Source of the DNA: Rhodococcus marinonascens NBRC 14363
GTDB taxonomy: Bacteria > Actinomycetota > Actinomycetes > Mycobacteriales > Mycobacteriaceae
Length of the DNA stretch: 64,000 nt
NCBI RefSeq assembly: GCF_001894885.1
Contig: NZ_BCXB01000022.1
Coordinates: 29,504-93,503 of the forward strand
Direction of reading: 5' to 3'
Below the pieces are notes generated by a model. It was not told the DNA's origin. It ran no database searches and saw only the letters and a program-made list of their open reading frames with translations. The stretch's first letter is position 1; the number at the start of each line of letters is the position of its first letter. Of this stretch, positions 35,432 to 44,480 are shown piece by piece. The position numbers and the translations under genes are program-made.

Positions 35432-36142
35432 ATGACCATTCACATCGTCGATGAAGACTGGGACGATCAGCCCGCCCCGTCGATGGCGGCTACCGGTCTG
35501 CTGCGTGAACCGCCGGCCACGCCCCGTGGTGCACGCACCCGTGCGGCCCTCGTGGCGGCTGCGAGGACCGTATTCGAGCGGTCGGGATACCTGGACGCCA
35601 GGCTCACCGATATCACCAAGGAGGCCAACTGCTCGACGGGGTCGTTCTACACGTACTTTGACAACAAGGAGCAGATCTTCGCCGCCGTGCTCGAGGTGGC
35701 CCAGGAAGACATGATGCACCCGGGCATGAAGCGGGTGCAGGACACGGACGACCCCTACGCCGTCCTGGAGGCCAGTAACCGCGCCTATCTCGAGGCATAT
35801 CGGCGGAACGCCAAATTGATGGGCCTGCTCGAGCAGGTGGCGCACATCGACCCGAATTTCGCCGTTCTGCGGCGTAGGCGGGCAGACGCATTCATCGCGC
35901 GGAACGCCCGCGGAATCGAAGAACTGCAGGCACGGGGCATCGCCGACAAGCAACTCGACCCTGTCCTGACCTCTCGGGCACTGTCGGGGATGGTCAGTCG
36001 CCTGGCATACAACGTTTTCGTTGCCAATGGAGTCGTAGCCAGTAGAGACAGGGGCGACGGAACTTCCGTCGAGTTCGAAGACGTCGTGTTCACCTCGACG
36101 CGCATCTGGGCGAACGCACTGAGGTTCCACGACCGGGATTGA
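35432..36142 (+). CDS. TetR-family regulator
   Basis: A 236-residue TetR protein with an acidic ~25-residue N-terminal extension, then RTRAALVAAARTVFERSGYL and LTDITKEANCSTGSFYTYF as the helix-turn-helix. The long C-terminal domain is ligand-binding. It follows the SDR by 45 bp, so it may be part of the same transcript and add a second level of control. Confidence 0.88.
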   Translation: MTIHIVDEDWDDQPAPSMAATGLLREPPATPRGARTRAALVAAARTVFERSGYLDARLTDITKEANCSTGSFYTYFDNKEQIFAAVLEVAQEDMMHPGMKRVQDTDDPYAVLEASNRAYLEAYRRNAKLMGLLEQVAHIDPNFAVLRRRRADAFIARNARGIEELQARGIADKQLDPVLTSRALSGMVSRLAYNVFVANGVVASRDRGDGTSVEFEDVVFTSTRIWANALRFHDRD

Positions 36143-36195
36143 CGTTCGCGTACGCCCCGACCCCGGTGAGGTCAGGGTCTATTCCTGCCGGGACG

Positions 36196-36663
36196 CTAGT
36201 GGCCGCTCCGGTCGCGCTTCGCGTACAGCTGCTCGAGGTTGTTTCGTAAGGTCACCTCGGAGTTCTTCACGGCCGTTTCGATGAACGGTTCGATGATGAG
36301 ACCGAGCGCCTTCCCGGTCAGGCCACCGGGGAGTCTGTATGCGAAGTCCACACTGATTTCGGTCTTGTTCTCACCCTGTGCGGTGAACTCCCAGGTGGAG
36401 GAGTTTGCGGCGCCGTCGAGTGACGCTACGGTGATGACGCGATCCTGTTCCCACTCGGTCACCTCGAGTCGTGACCGCAGAGTGCTGGGGCCGATGTGGA
36501 TCGCGGCGTCGAACGTCGATTCCAACCCTTGATCGAACTCCCCAATAGGGCTGAATTCCGAGACGCCGAACATCCAGTCGGGGACGGTCCTGTAGTCGTC
36601 GATGTATGCGAAGGCGACGTCGAGAGGTACGGCGGCGATCGCGGAATGACGGACGTGGATCAT
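36196..36663 (-). CDS. SRPBCC/polyketide-cyclase-like protein
   Basis: A 155-residue helix-grip protein: MIHVRHSAIAAVPLDVAFAY start typical of SRPBCC, VPDWMFGVSEFSPIGEF, and a C-terminal long helix (IEPFIETAVKNSEVTLRNNL). These proteins bind hydrophobic ligands in a deep pocket. Convergent with the TetR gene. Function unknown, probably linked to the lipid genes here. Confidence 0.82.
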   Translation of the reverse strand: MIHVRHSAIAAVPLDVAFAYIDDYRTVPDWMFGVSEFSPIGEFDQGLESTFDAAIHIGPSTLRSRLEVTEWEQDRVITVASLDGAANSSTWEFTAQGENKTEISVDFAYRLPGGLTGKALGLIIEPFIETAVKNSEVTLRNNLEQLYAKRDRSGH

Positions 36664-36927
36664 CGGGTGGTCCCTGGCTCTCTGTTGGAGAAGGCCGTCG
36701 ATCTGGGCGACCTCGTTCGACTCTAGTCAACTCCCGGGACCACGTAAGGGGGGGCGGGTACCAGCTTCAACGGTAGGGACCCTGAAGGTAGAGGACACTC
36801 GACCCCGGCGCTGCCGACGTTCGTCGGGCTGATCCCTTGACCGGGTCGAGTCCCGTGTGGAACGGTCGTTCTTCAGCCGTGAGCGTGATTGGTCGGTTGC
36901 AGTACGGTCCGTTGAGTGGAGGCATGT

Positions 36928-37947
36928 GTGGCGATCGGACTGGATCTTCCCGCCCTGCAGAATTTTCTGTCCGATTCAGGCCTTACGCTCAACGGTGAGT
37001 TGCGGGCCGAACTGATCTCGGGCGGCAAGTCCAATCTCACTTACACCATCTTCGACGACTCCTCGAGGTGGGTGCTGAGGAGGCCACCCACCGCAGGACT
37101 CACACCCTCCGCGCACGACGTGGCACGCGAGTTCCGGATCACCTCCGCGCTACAAGGCACCGACGTCCCGGTCGCCACCACCGTCGCACTCTGCGAGGAC
37201 GACAGTGTGATGGGCGCACCGTTCACTGTCGTCGAGTACGTCGCTGGTCAGATAGTCCGGACCAGGGCTGATCTCGAGGCGCTCTCCGACGACGACATCG
37301 GGTTGTGCGCGAATACCTTGGTAAACGTGCTCGGCGCGCTTCACGACGTGGACTACGTCGCCGCCGGACTGGGCGCGTTCGGTCGCCCGGACGGCTACGT
37401 GGCCCGGCAGGTGAAGTTGTGGGCGAGTCAGTGGAGCAGGGTCAAATCGGAGGATTCAGCCGATGTCGACCGCCTCTATGGTGTTCTATCGGAATCGATT
37501 CCTGCGCAATCCGAGTCGTCCATAGTGCACGGCGACTACCGGATCGACAACACAATCCTCGCGGTCGATGATGTGAGCACGGTTGCAGCCGTGGTGGACT
37601 GGGAACTCTCGACGCTGGGTGACCCACTCGCAGACGTCGCGCTGATGTGCGTTTACCGGCATCCGGCGCTCGATCTGGTACTCGGTCAACCCGCGGCATG
37701 GACGAGCCCACGGCTGCCGTCCGCCGCCGATCTCGCGCAGAGCTATACCGTGGCCACGGGCCGGGAGTTGGTGAACTGGAACTTCTACATGGCGCTCGCC
37801 AGTTTCAAACTCGCCGTGATCGCCGAGGGAATCAACCATCGCTACCGTGTCGGCGCCACCCGCGGCGAGGGTTTCGACAGGGCGGGTGAGTCGGTACCCG
37901 AGTTCATCGCGGCAGGTCTGCGTGCACTGCAAGGAAAGGCCACATGA
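36928..37947 (+). CDS. APH/ACAD10-type phosphotransferase
   Basis: A 339-residue aminoglycoside-phosphotransferase-fold protein. The GTG at 36928 is preferred over the one at 36916 because GGAGG lies 5-6 bases before it. Kinase hallmarks: SGGKSNLTYTI loop, VLRRPP with the ATP-binding residue, catalytic loop VHGDYRIDNTIL and DWELSTLGDPLADVA. Homologues in actinobacteria and the ACAD10 N-terminus act in hydroxyacyl-CoA or lipid catabolism, consistent with the acyl-CoA genes upstream. Confidence 0.88.
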   Translation: MAIGLDLPALQNFLSDSGLTLNGELRAELISGGKSNLTYTIFDDSSRWVLRRPPTAGLTPSAHDVAREFRITSALQGTDVPVATTVALCEDDSVMGAPFTVVEYVAGQIVRTRADLEALSDDDIGLCANTLVNVLGALHDVDYVAAGLGAFGRPDGYVARQVKLWASQWSRVKSEDSADVDRLYGVLSESIPAQSESSIVHGDYRIDNTILAVDDVSTVAAVVDWELSTLGDPLADVALMCVYRHPALDLVLGQPAAWTSPRLPSAADLAQSYTVATGRELVNWNFYMALASFKLAVIAEGINHRYRVGATRGEGFDRAGESVPEFIAAGLRALQGKAT

Positions 37948-37989
37948 GCAGGTCCGCAGGTGCTTTCGGTCCGCCGAACGCGCTCGTCG

Positions 37990-38796
37990 CTATGATGTCG
38001 CCGGCCTCTCTCGCTCTTCGGCAATATGCAATCGGACTCCGGTGCACCTGATACGTTCGAGTTCGTCCGGGTCGGCACCGGCATCAGTGACGAGATCGTG
38101 GACTTCCCCGATATCGGCCATCCGCGCGAGAGTGACTCGGCCGACCTTGGAACTATCGGCGACGACGATGACGCGGCGGGCGTGAGTGACCATCGCGTGG
38201 CTGGCGCGAGCCTCGATTTCATCGTGGGTCGTTATACCGCCTGCTGCGCTGACACCATCCGCTCCCAACACCGCAGTTGCGACATTGATCGAGTTGAACG
38301 TCGCCTCGGACAGGGGGCCTGTCGCTTCGAACGAGTGCGACCGGACCACGCCGCCGGTGATGATCACTCTGACATGAGGCCACGGCGCGCTTTCGGCTGC
38401 GATATGGAGGGAATTGGTGATTATGGTCAGGTCAGCGCGATACCGCAGAGTTCGAACCACCTCCGTGGTTGTCGTTCCGCCGCTGACGGCGAGGGTGTGG
38501 GGTCCGGGCGGGATCATGCGAGCCGTCTGTTGAGCAATCAGCTGTTTGGCTCGGCGGAACTGTGAGCCGCGAAGTCGTACCGGGATCTCGTCTGGCAGTT
38601 CCAGGGCTTGGGCACCACCGTGTGTTCGGACCAGGAGACCCTGTTGCTCGAGTTCTGCTAGATCACGACGGATAGTTGCCCCAGAGACTTGTAGCAACGC
38701 AGACAACTCATCGAGCATCACCGCCTCGCGGTCCTGAAGAAGCGAGAGGATCTGGTGCATGCGCTCGAGCCGTTTTTGGCTGACGGCGCGCGGCAT
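37990..38796 (-). CDS. DeoR-family repressor (AgaR/GlpR-like) of the amino-sugar operon
   Basis: A 268-residue DeoR protein from the ATG at 38794-38796 (GGAGA site). N-terminal winged helix: RMHQILSLLQDREAVMLDEL and GATIRRDLAELEQQGLLVRT; C-terminal sugar-phosphate sensor: SGGTTTTEVVRTL, TNSLHIAAE, GADGVSAAGGITTHDEIEA. Divergent from the aldolase/AgaS/kinase operon; AgaR-type repressors in this setting respond to a galactosamine or tagatose phosphate. Confidence 0.9.
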   Translation of the reverse strand: MPRAVSQKRLERMHQILSLLQDREAVMLDELSALLQVSGATIRRDLAELEQQGLLVRTHGGAQALELPDEIPVRLRGSQFRRAKQLIAQQTARMIPPGPHTLAVSGGTTTTEVVRTLRYRADLTIITNSLHIAAESAPWPHVRVIITGGVVRSHSFEATGPLSEATFNSINVATAVLGADGVSAAGGITTHDEIEARASHAMVTHARRVIVVADSSKVGRVTLARMADIGEVHDLVTDAGADPDELERIRCTGVRLHIAEERERPATS

Positions 38797-38876
38797 CGTG
38801 TCTCCGTATCGCCGGTGTGTGAGGGGGGCTCGCTGCTCAAAACGTGCAGTTTCATTGATCATTTACCGGCCAAAGG

Positions 38877-38893
38877 TTGATTGTTGTGATCAA
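38877..38893. promoter_or_regulatory. Probable DeoR operator
   Basis: TTGAT and ATCAA arms 7 bp apart in the divergent gap between the DeoR repressor and the amino-sugar operon; a further TGATCA lies near 38855. The position and base composition suit a DeoR-type operator. Confidence 0.5.
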
Positions 38894-38912
38894 TCTTACG
38901 CAAGATGGGCCC

Positions 38913-39062
38913 ATGAACAGCAGGTTCTCGACTAGTTGGTCGCGCGGCGTCGCAGGAAGCCACAAGGACGGCGCGATCCGGACAGCCGATCGCATCGGTC
39001 TCCCTGTGCGGCGCTACCGCGCCGACGGTGGCGACAAACCGTGCCCAGGCGGTAAGCGGTGA
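38913..39062 (+). CDS. Possible short leader ORF before the aldolase gene
   Basis: A 49-codon frame (MNSRFSTSWSRGVAGSHKDG...) whose TGA overlaps the GTG of the aldolase gene (GTGA). Third positions are fairly G/C-rich, but there is no clear ribosome site and no homology recognised. Could be a leader or remnant. Confidence 0.25.
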   Translation: MNSRFSTSWSRGVAGSHKDGAIRTADRIGLPVRRYRADGGDKPCPGGKR

Positions 39063-39934
39063 CGCACGTAGCGACCTCCGATCTCGTCTCGGCCGCCGTC
39101 GACAACCGGAGTGCGGTTCCTGCGTTCAACGTTATCTCCCTCGACCAGGCGGAGGGCATCGTCGCCGGGGTCGAGCGCGCGCAATCAACCGCGATCCTGC
39201 AGATTAGCGAAAACGCCATCGCCCACCACGGCGGTTTCCTGGAGCCGATCGTTGCGGCATGTGTGGAATTGGCCGATAATTCTTTGGCGGAGTTGGCAAT
39301 TCACTTGGATCACTTCCGCGATCCGGACCTGCTGACGCGAGCGATCCAGCACGGTCGTCGCCTCGGGGTGAGCTCCATCATGGTCGACGCGTCGTACCTA
39401 CCGCATGCCGAGAACGTAGAGCGAACCCGACTGTGTACAGATCTGGCGCATGCTCAGGGGCTCTGGGTCGAGGCTGAACTCGGGGAGATCGGCGGCAAGG
39501 ATGGCGCGCACGCGCCCGGTGTCCGGACCGACCCGGCCGAGGCTGCCGAATATGTGCGGCGTACAGGCGTGGACGGATTGGCGGTCGCGGTCGGGAGTTC
39601 ACACGCGATGAGCTCGAAGAATGCGCAACTCGATCAAGAACTGATCACCACGATCGCTTCTGCGGTGCCGGTACCCTTGGTGCTGCACGGCTCCTCCGGT
39701 GTTCCGGACGACGGTCTTACCGCCGCGGTTGCCTCGGGGATGCGGAAGATCAATATCGGGACCGCCCTGAATATCGAGTACACCGGGGCTGTTCGACACT
39801 ATCTCGATGCGAACCCGGCGGCGTCGGACCCGAGAAAGTACATCCGCGAAGGCCGAGACGCGATCGCCACCTTGGTTGCGCACCTCTGCACCCTGCTGTC
39901 GTCGTCGGCCCAACAGCCGGCCGCATATCAATAG
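39059..39934 (+). CDS. Class II tagatose/fructose-bisphosphate aldolase, catalytic subunit (GatY/KbaY/AgaY)
   Basis: A 291-residue zinc aldolase, GTG start. Zinc and active-site segments: VPAFNVISLDQAEGIVAG, IHLDHFRDPDL with His/Asp, VEAELGEIGGKDG, LVLHGSSGVPDDGL and KINIGTALNIEYTGAVRHY. With the GatZ-type subunit downstream this splits tagatose 1,6-bisphosphate to dihydroxyacetone phosphate and glyceraldehyde 3-phosphate. First enzyme gene of the DeoR-faced operon. Confidence 0.9.
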   Translation: MTHVATSDLVSAAVDNRSAVPAFNVISLDQAEGIVAGVERAQSTAILQISENAIAHHGGFLEPIVAACVELADNSLAELAIHLDHFRDPDLLTRAIQHGRRLGVSSIMVDASYLPHAENVERTRLCTDLAHAQGLWVEAELGEIGGKDGAHAPGVRTDPAEAAEYVRRTGVDGLAVAVGSSHAMSSKNAQLDQELITTIASAVPVPLVLHGSSGVPDDGLTAAVASGMRKINIGTALNIEYTGAVRHYLDANPAASDPRKYIREGRDAIATLVAHLCTLLSSSAQQPAAYQ

Positions 39935-39990
39935 CTCCAGAGGTAGACGCTCCAGACATGGACATGGACATGGACGAGGAAGGAACGACG

Positions 39991-41310
39991 GTGGTCAACC
40001 ATCTGCACGACACCATTCGCCGCCACAAGGCGGGAGAGGTCGTGGGTATCTATTCAGTGTGTTCAGCGCACCCGACCGTGATCGAGGCGTCGATTCTACA
40101 AGCTGTGGAGGACGCTACCTATCTGCTGATCGAGGCGACGTCCAATCAGGTCGACCAATTCGGCGGTTACACAGGGCTGAGGCCGGCAGGCTTCCGTGAC
40201 CTCGTCTTCACCCTCGCCGACAAACACGGTTTCCCGCGGGATCAGGTGGTACTGGGCGGCGACCACCTCGGCCCGAACCGTTGGCAGAGCCAACTCGCTG
40301 CGGAGGCCATGCGCCTCGCCGAGGATCTCGTGACCGCGTATGTCGAGGCCGGCTACACCAAAATCCATCTGGACTGCAGCATGTCGTGCGCGGACGATCC
40401 AGTCGTGCTCGGCGACGACACTGTCGCTACCCGCACGGCCCGACTTCTCGAAGTTGCCGAGGAAGCTGCGCACCGGGCGGGGTCAACCGACGAGATCTGC
40501 TATGTCATCGGAACGGAAGTTCCGACACCGGGCGGAGCGCATGAAACCCTTCATCAACTGACCCCTACCTCGCCTGACGCCGCCCAGTCCACGTTGGAGC
40601 GTCACCGCGCGGCGTTCGAGAAAGTCGGCCTCGAGGGCATTTGGCCGCAGATCATCGCAATGGTCGTTCAGCCTGCCGTCGAGTTCGACCATCTCCAGGT
40701 GATCGACTACGACCGTGCCGGCACAAAAAAACTGCGCACCGTCCTCGATGGCGAAGCCACGCTGGTATTCGAAGCGCACTCCACGGACTACCAGCAAGCG
40801 CCGCGGCTGGCCGAGTTGGTCGCCGACCACTGGGCGATCCTGAAGGTGGGGCCGGGGCTTACCTTCGCAATGCGTGAAGCACTGTTCGCCCTCGCTCGAA
40901 TCGAGGACGAGATCGTCCCGGCCGGCGCACGCTCGGAGCTCGTCGATGTCCTCGAGCAACGTATGCTCGCCAAACCTTGTTACTGGAAGGGTTACTACGA
41001 GGGTGATGCAGCCGAGCAGAAGATCGCCCGGCGCTTCAGCTACAGCGACCGCCTGCGCTACTACTGGCCGGACCTCGAGGTCGAAGTCGCGGAGATGCGA
41101 CTGTATGAAAACTTGTCCATCGTCGAGATCCCCCTCCCGCTGATCAGCCAGTACCTGCCCGAGCAGTACGCGCGCGTTCGCGCCGGCCTGCTGAAGGCCA
41201 CTCCCCGTGATCTGGTCATCGACAAGATTCGTGACGCGTTGCGCCCCTATGCGTCCGCGTGCTTTCCCCATACCCGACACGTCACCCAAACTGGAGGGCG
41301 CAATGCCTGA
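39991..41310 (+). CDS. Tagatose-bisphosphate aldolase non-catalytic subunit (GatZ/KbaZ/AgaZ)
   Basis: A 439-residue GatZ/KbaZ protein. The GTG at 39991 is chosen for the GAGGAAGGA site; an ATG at 39958 in a GACATG hexamer repeat would add a MDMDMDEE tail. Family segments: GIYSVCSAHPTVIEASILQA, EATSNQVDQFGGYTGL, LGGDHLGPNRWQ, LDCSMSCADDP, IGTEVPTPGGAHE, VFEAHSTDYQ. GatZ stabilises the aldolase; in some GalNAc operons AgaZ has been proposed as tagatose-6-phosphate kinase, which would fill the otherwise missing kinase step. Confidence 0.9.
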   Translation: MVNHLHDTIRRHKAGEVVGIYSVCSAHPTVIEASILQAVEDATYLLIEATSNQVDQFGGYTGLRPAGFRDLVFTLADKHGFPRDQVVLGGDHLGPNRWQSQLAAEAMRLAEDLVTAYVEAGYTKIHLDCSMSCADDPVVLGDDTVATRTARLLEVAEEAAHRAGSTDEICYVIGTEVPTPGGAHETLHQLTPTSPDAAQSTLERHRAAFEKVGLEGIWPQIIAMVVQPAVEFDHLQVIDYDRAGTKKLRTVLDGEATLVFEAHSTDYQQAPRLAELVADHWAILKVGPGLTFAMREALFALARIEDEIVPAGARSELVDVLEQRMLAKPCYWKGYYEGDAAEQKIARRFSYSDRLRYYWPDLEVEVAEMRLYENLSIVEIPLPLISQYLPEQYARVRAGLLKATPRDLVIDKIRDALRPYASACFPHTRHVTQTGGRNA

Positions 41311-42466
41311 TTCCACAATCGCCCCAACCGCCGGGCGCGACACCGCCACAAACCGCGAGATCATCCAGCAGCCCGAGATATGGCGTCAAACGGCTCGGTA
41401 CATCCGTGATCATCGTGAAGAGATCAATGCGTTCCTGACCCCCCAACTCAGTCGTGAGGGACTCCGGATCATTTTCACCGGCGCTGGAACGTCTTCCTTC
41501 GCTGGAGAGATTGCGGCACCGGCTCTCGCCCGGAAACTTTCGCGGCGGATCGAAGCGATTGCCACCACCGATTTGGTCTCGAACCCCGCCAACTATCTTG
41601 CCGAGGACATTCCCACGCTGCTGGTGTCCTTCGCGCGATCCGGCAACAGCCCCGAGAGCGGCGCCGCGACCGGAATCGCAGACCAGATCCTCAGCGACGT
41701 AAGCCATCTGATCATCACCTGCGATCCAGCCGGCGATCTGTACCGGGACCATTCCCGAAAGCCGAATTCGCTGATTCTACTCATGCCTGAGCGCTCGAAC
41801 GACGAAGGCTTCGCCATGACGTCGAGCTTCACCTCGATGCTCCTGGCCAGCCTTCTCGTCTTCCACGGCGACAACGATTCGGCGGTCGAATCCGTCGCTG
41901 CGGCTGCTGACAGCCTCATCGCGTCGAGAGAGACGATCCAGTCCCTCGTCGCCCGCGATGCGGAACGCATCGTGTACATCGGCAGCGGTCCACTGACCGG
42001 ACTTGCCCGGGAATCCGCGCTCAAACTCCTCGAACTCACCGCAGGTCGAATCGTCACCTATTTCGATTCCGCACTCGGATTCCGGCACGGACCCAAAGCG
42101 GTGCTGAACGACAAGACCCTCGCCGTCGTATACGTGTCCTCCGACCCCTACACCCGCCGATACGACGAAGACATCATCTCCGAACTACGCGCCTCTCTCG
42201 GTACAGACCGGGTCGTCACGATCTCATGTAAATCATCCTCGACCGCAAGTGAACTCAGTTGGGTTCTCGATGACGTCGAAGGCGTCGACGACGTGTATCT
42301 CGCCCTCGCCTACGTCGTATTCGCGCAGCTGTTCGGCCTGCACTACTCCGTACATCTAGGGGCGACGCCCGACAACCCCTTTCCTGGCGGCGACGTGAAC
42401 CGCGTCGTGCAGGGCGTTCGGATCCACCCACTGTTCGCGGGCACCGAACAGCAGATGGGCGGATAG
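41303..42466 (+). CDS. agaS: AgaS-type SIS-domain deaminase/isomerase
   Basis: A 387-residue protein with two SIS domains: IIFTGAGTSSFAGEI and VSFARSGNSPES in the first, VYIGSGPLTGLARESALKLL, ELTAGRI and GFRHGPKAV in the second. Length and order match AgaS, which converts galactosamine 6-phosphate to tagatose 6-phosphate with loss of ammonia. The ATG overlaps the gatZ 3' end by 8 bp. It is the key evidence that the operon handles an amino sugar. Confidence 0.88.
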   Translation: MPDSTIAPTAGRDTATNREIIQQPEIWRQTARYIRDHREEINAFLTPQLSREGLRIIFTGAGTSSFAGEIAAPALARKLSRRIEAIATTDLVSNPANYLAEDIPTLLVSFARSGNSPESGAATGIADQILSDVSHLIITCDPAGDLYRDHSRKPNSLILLMPERSNDEGFAMTSSFTSMLLASLLVFHGDNDSAVESVAAAADSLIASRETIQSLVARDAERIVYIGSGPLTGLARESALKLLELTAGRIVTYFDSALGFRHGPKAVLNDKTLAVVYVSSDPYTRRYDEDIISELRASLGTDRVVTISCKSSSTASELSWVLDDVEGVDDVYLALAYVVFAQLFGLHYSVHLGATPDNPFPGGDVNRVVQGVRIHPLFAGTEQQMGG

Positions 42467-42468
42467 CC

Positions 42469-43449
42469 GTGGCACTGTTTCTCGGCGTCGACGGAGGCGG
42501 ATCGAAAACCGCCTTCGTCTTGCTCGACGATGCCGCACGGATTGTCGCCGAGACACAGGGGCCGAGCTGCTACTACTTCACTTCCGGCATCGATCTCGTC
42601 TCCACGGTGCTCGCCGACGGCATCACTCGAATCACAGCAGAGGCGGAGGTGAGCACGCAAGAGATCGACTATGCCTTTTTCGGTCTTCCCAGCTACGGCG
42701 AGGCCAGTGCCGATATCGCTGTGCTGGAATCTATTCCGAAAGCTCTCCTTGGCCACGACCGCTACACCTGCGATAACGACATGATCGGCGGTTGGGCTGG
42801 TTCTCTGGGCGGTGCGGATGGAATCAACATCATTTCCGGCACGGGGTCCATGACCTACGGGGAACGCCACGGAACCGGCTACCGCGCCGGCGGTTGGGGC
42901 GAACTGTTCGGGGACGAAGGCTCCGCCTACTGGGTTGCCGTTCGGGGACTCAATGCGTTCTCCCGTATGAGTGACGGGCGCCTCCCCCGTGGACCCCTAT
43001 ACGACGTAGTCAAGGAAAGAGTCGGTATCGGAAGCGACCTCGACCTCATCGGGGCCGTCGTCGACGACTGGGGTGGAAGGCGATCAGCTATCGCAGACTT
43101 ATCCAAGACGGTCGTCGAAGCCGATGCTCGTGGTGATCGCATCGCCGCCGGCATCCTCGTCGATGCCTGCCACGAACTGGCTCACCTCGTGGACGCCACG
43201 CGAGTGCAGCTCGGCTACGGCGGTGAAGAACCGGTCCCCGTATCGTACTCGGGTGGGATGTTCACGGCTCCAGCGTATTTGACTGGATTCACCGCCGCCC
43301 TCGATGCCCTCGGGGCTCAGTACCGGCTCCGCGCCCCGCTGTTCGGCCCCGGCATTGGATCCGCTCTCTACGCCATGAAAAAGCATGGCGTCACCCTTCC
43401 GTCCCCATCGCTCGCCCATCTCCACCAAGCACACGCCACTCGAAGGTGA
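42469..43449 (+). CDS. BadF/BadG-type amino-sugar kinase (AgaK/NagK-like)
   Basis: A 326-residue ASKHA-fold kinase, GTG start directly after agaS. Motifs: FLGVDGGGSKTAFVLLD (phosphate 1), DNDMIGGWAGSLGG, IISGTGSMTYGE and GWGELFGDEGSAYWVAVRGL. This is the N-acetylglucosamine/N-acetylgalactosamine kinase type. In this operon it would phosphorylate galactosamine or GalNAc at position 6. Its stop lies beside the transporter start. Confidence 0.88.
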   Translation: MALFLGVDGGGSKTAFVLLDDAARIVAETQGPSCYYFTSGIDLVSTVLADGITRITAEAEVSTQEIDYAFFGLPSYGEASADIAVLESIPKALLGHDRYTCDNDMIGGWAGSLGGADGINIISGTGSMTYGERHGTGYRAGGWGELFGDEGSAYWVAVRGLNAFSRMSDGRLPRGPLYDVVKERVGIGSDLDLIGAVVDDWGGRRSAIADLSKTVVEADARGDRIAAGILVDACHELAHLVDATRVQLGYGGEEPVPVSYSGGMFTAPAYLTGFTAALDALGAQYRLRAPLFGPGIGSALYAMKKHGVTLPSPSLAHLHQAHATRR

Positions 43450-43454
43450 CCTCT

Positions 43455-44396
43455 ATGAAGAAGACTCAAAGCTGGATGCTGTACGCGGGGCTGTTGGTGC
43501 TGTTCTGGGGCGTCTGGGGGGCGTTCTCATCATTGCCCACCACTCGCTACGGCTATCCGGACGAGATGGTTTACGTGATCTGGTCGCTCACCATGATCAT
43601 CCCGGCTGCGTTCATCCTCGCGCGGCAAAAGTTCGATCGCCGCCCGGCAGCGGCAGGCTACGGCCTCCTGATCGGATTCAGCGGTGCCGGTGGCCAACTC
43701 GTCCTCTTCAAGGCGCTCGCGCTCGGCCCCGCGTACCTCATCTTCCCGATCATTTCCATTTCGCCGGCGATCACTGTTCTACTGGCCATCGGATTCTTGC
43801 GTGAGCGACTGACCAGACTCGCAGTAATCGGACTGGTTGCCGTGATGATCTCCCTGTTGTTGTTCAGCGTCACCAGCGGCAGCGGCGAATCCGGTTCTGG
43901 TCCCTGGCTCCCACTCGCCTTGCTTGTGTGTATCGCCTGGGGCGTGCAGGCGTTCTTCATGCGCAAGGCCGCGACTATCGCCGTGAACGAAGCCACTACC
44001 TTCGCCTGGATGGCGGTCAGCGGCCTGGCCCTCGTTCCCGTTGCGATCTGGATGATGGGTGGCCTCCCGGCCGGTGCCCCCTGGCAGGCCCCCGCGCTGA
44101 CCGCCAGCACCCAGATTCTCAACGCAATCGGAGCGCTCTTCTTGGTCATGGCCTTGAGTCGAGGCAAAGCATCGGTCGTCGCCCCCATCACGAATGCTCT
44201 CGCCCCCTCACTCACGATCGTCATCTCCCTGCTGGTGTACCAAACCCTGCCAACGATCTATGGAGTCATCGCGATCGTCCTGGCCCTCGGCGGTTCGACG
44301 CTCATGGTGTACAGCGACGAGAAGCGCGGCGAGGGGGGCGACGACCCGTCCTTGACTGCGGAGGCCTCTGATCGTCGACTGGCTCACCCGACGTAG
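43455..44396 (+). CDS. EamA/DMT-family transporter
   Basis: A 313-residue protein with ten hydrophobic segments and two EamA repeats (LFWGVWGAFSSL ... AITVLLAIGFLRERLT; WGVQAFFMRKA ... PITNALAPSLTIVISLLVYQ). The ATG at 43455 has a GAAGGTGA site; a GTG at 43446 overlapping the kinase stop is possible. As last gene of the amino-sugar operon it may import the sugar, in the manner of DMT-type sugar uptake proteins; export of a product is the alternative. Confidence 0.85.
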   Translation: MKKTQSWMLYAGLLVLFWGVWGAFSSLPTTRYGYPDEMVYVIWSLTMIIPAAFILARQKFDRRPAAAGYGLLIGFSGAGGQLVLFKALALGPAYLIFPIISISPAITVLLAIGFLRERLTRLAVIGLVAVMISLLLFSVTSGSGESGSGPWLPLALLVCIAWGVQAFFMRKAATIAVNEATTFAWMAVSGLALVPVAIWMMGGLPAGAPWQAPALTASTQILNAIGALFLVMALSRGKASVVAPITNALAPSLTIVISLLVYQTLPTIYGVIAIVLALGGSTLMVYSDEKRGEGGDDPSLTAEASDRRLAHPT

Positions 44397-44413
44397 GAGT
44401 GCTCGGCCCTGGC

Positions 44414-44457
44414 CGAATGTACTTTGGGCGCTTCAGATGCGCCGAGAGGTACATTCG
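44414..44457. terminator. Large hairpin between convergent genes, probable bidirectional terminator
   Basis: Perfect 9-bp outer stem (44414-44422 with 44449-44457) with an inner GGCGC/GCGCC stem. It lies between the end of the amino-sugar operon and the convergent gene at 44481. No U-tract, as usual in high-GC actinobacteria. Confidence 0.65.
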
Positions 44458-44480
44458 CCCTGGCGGATGGCCGGTTTGAT

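Noticed and set aside
36797..36850. CTCGACCC/GGGTCGAG arms in the gap before the APH gene
   Set aside because: Loop of about 37 bases and no neighbouring gene end in the right place; too weak to call as terminator or operator.
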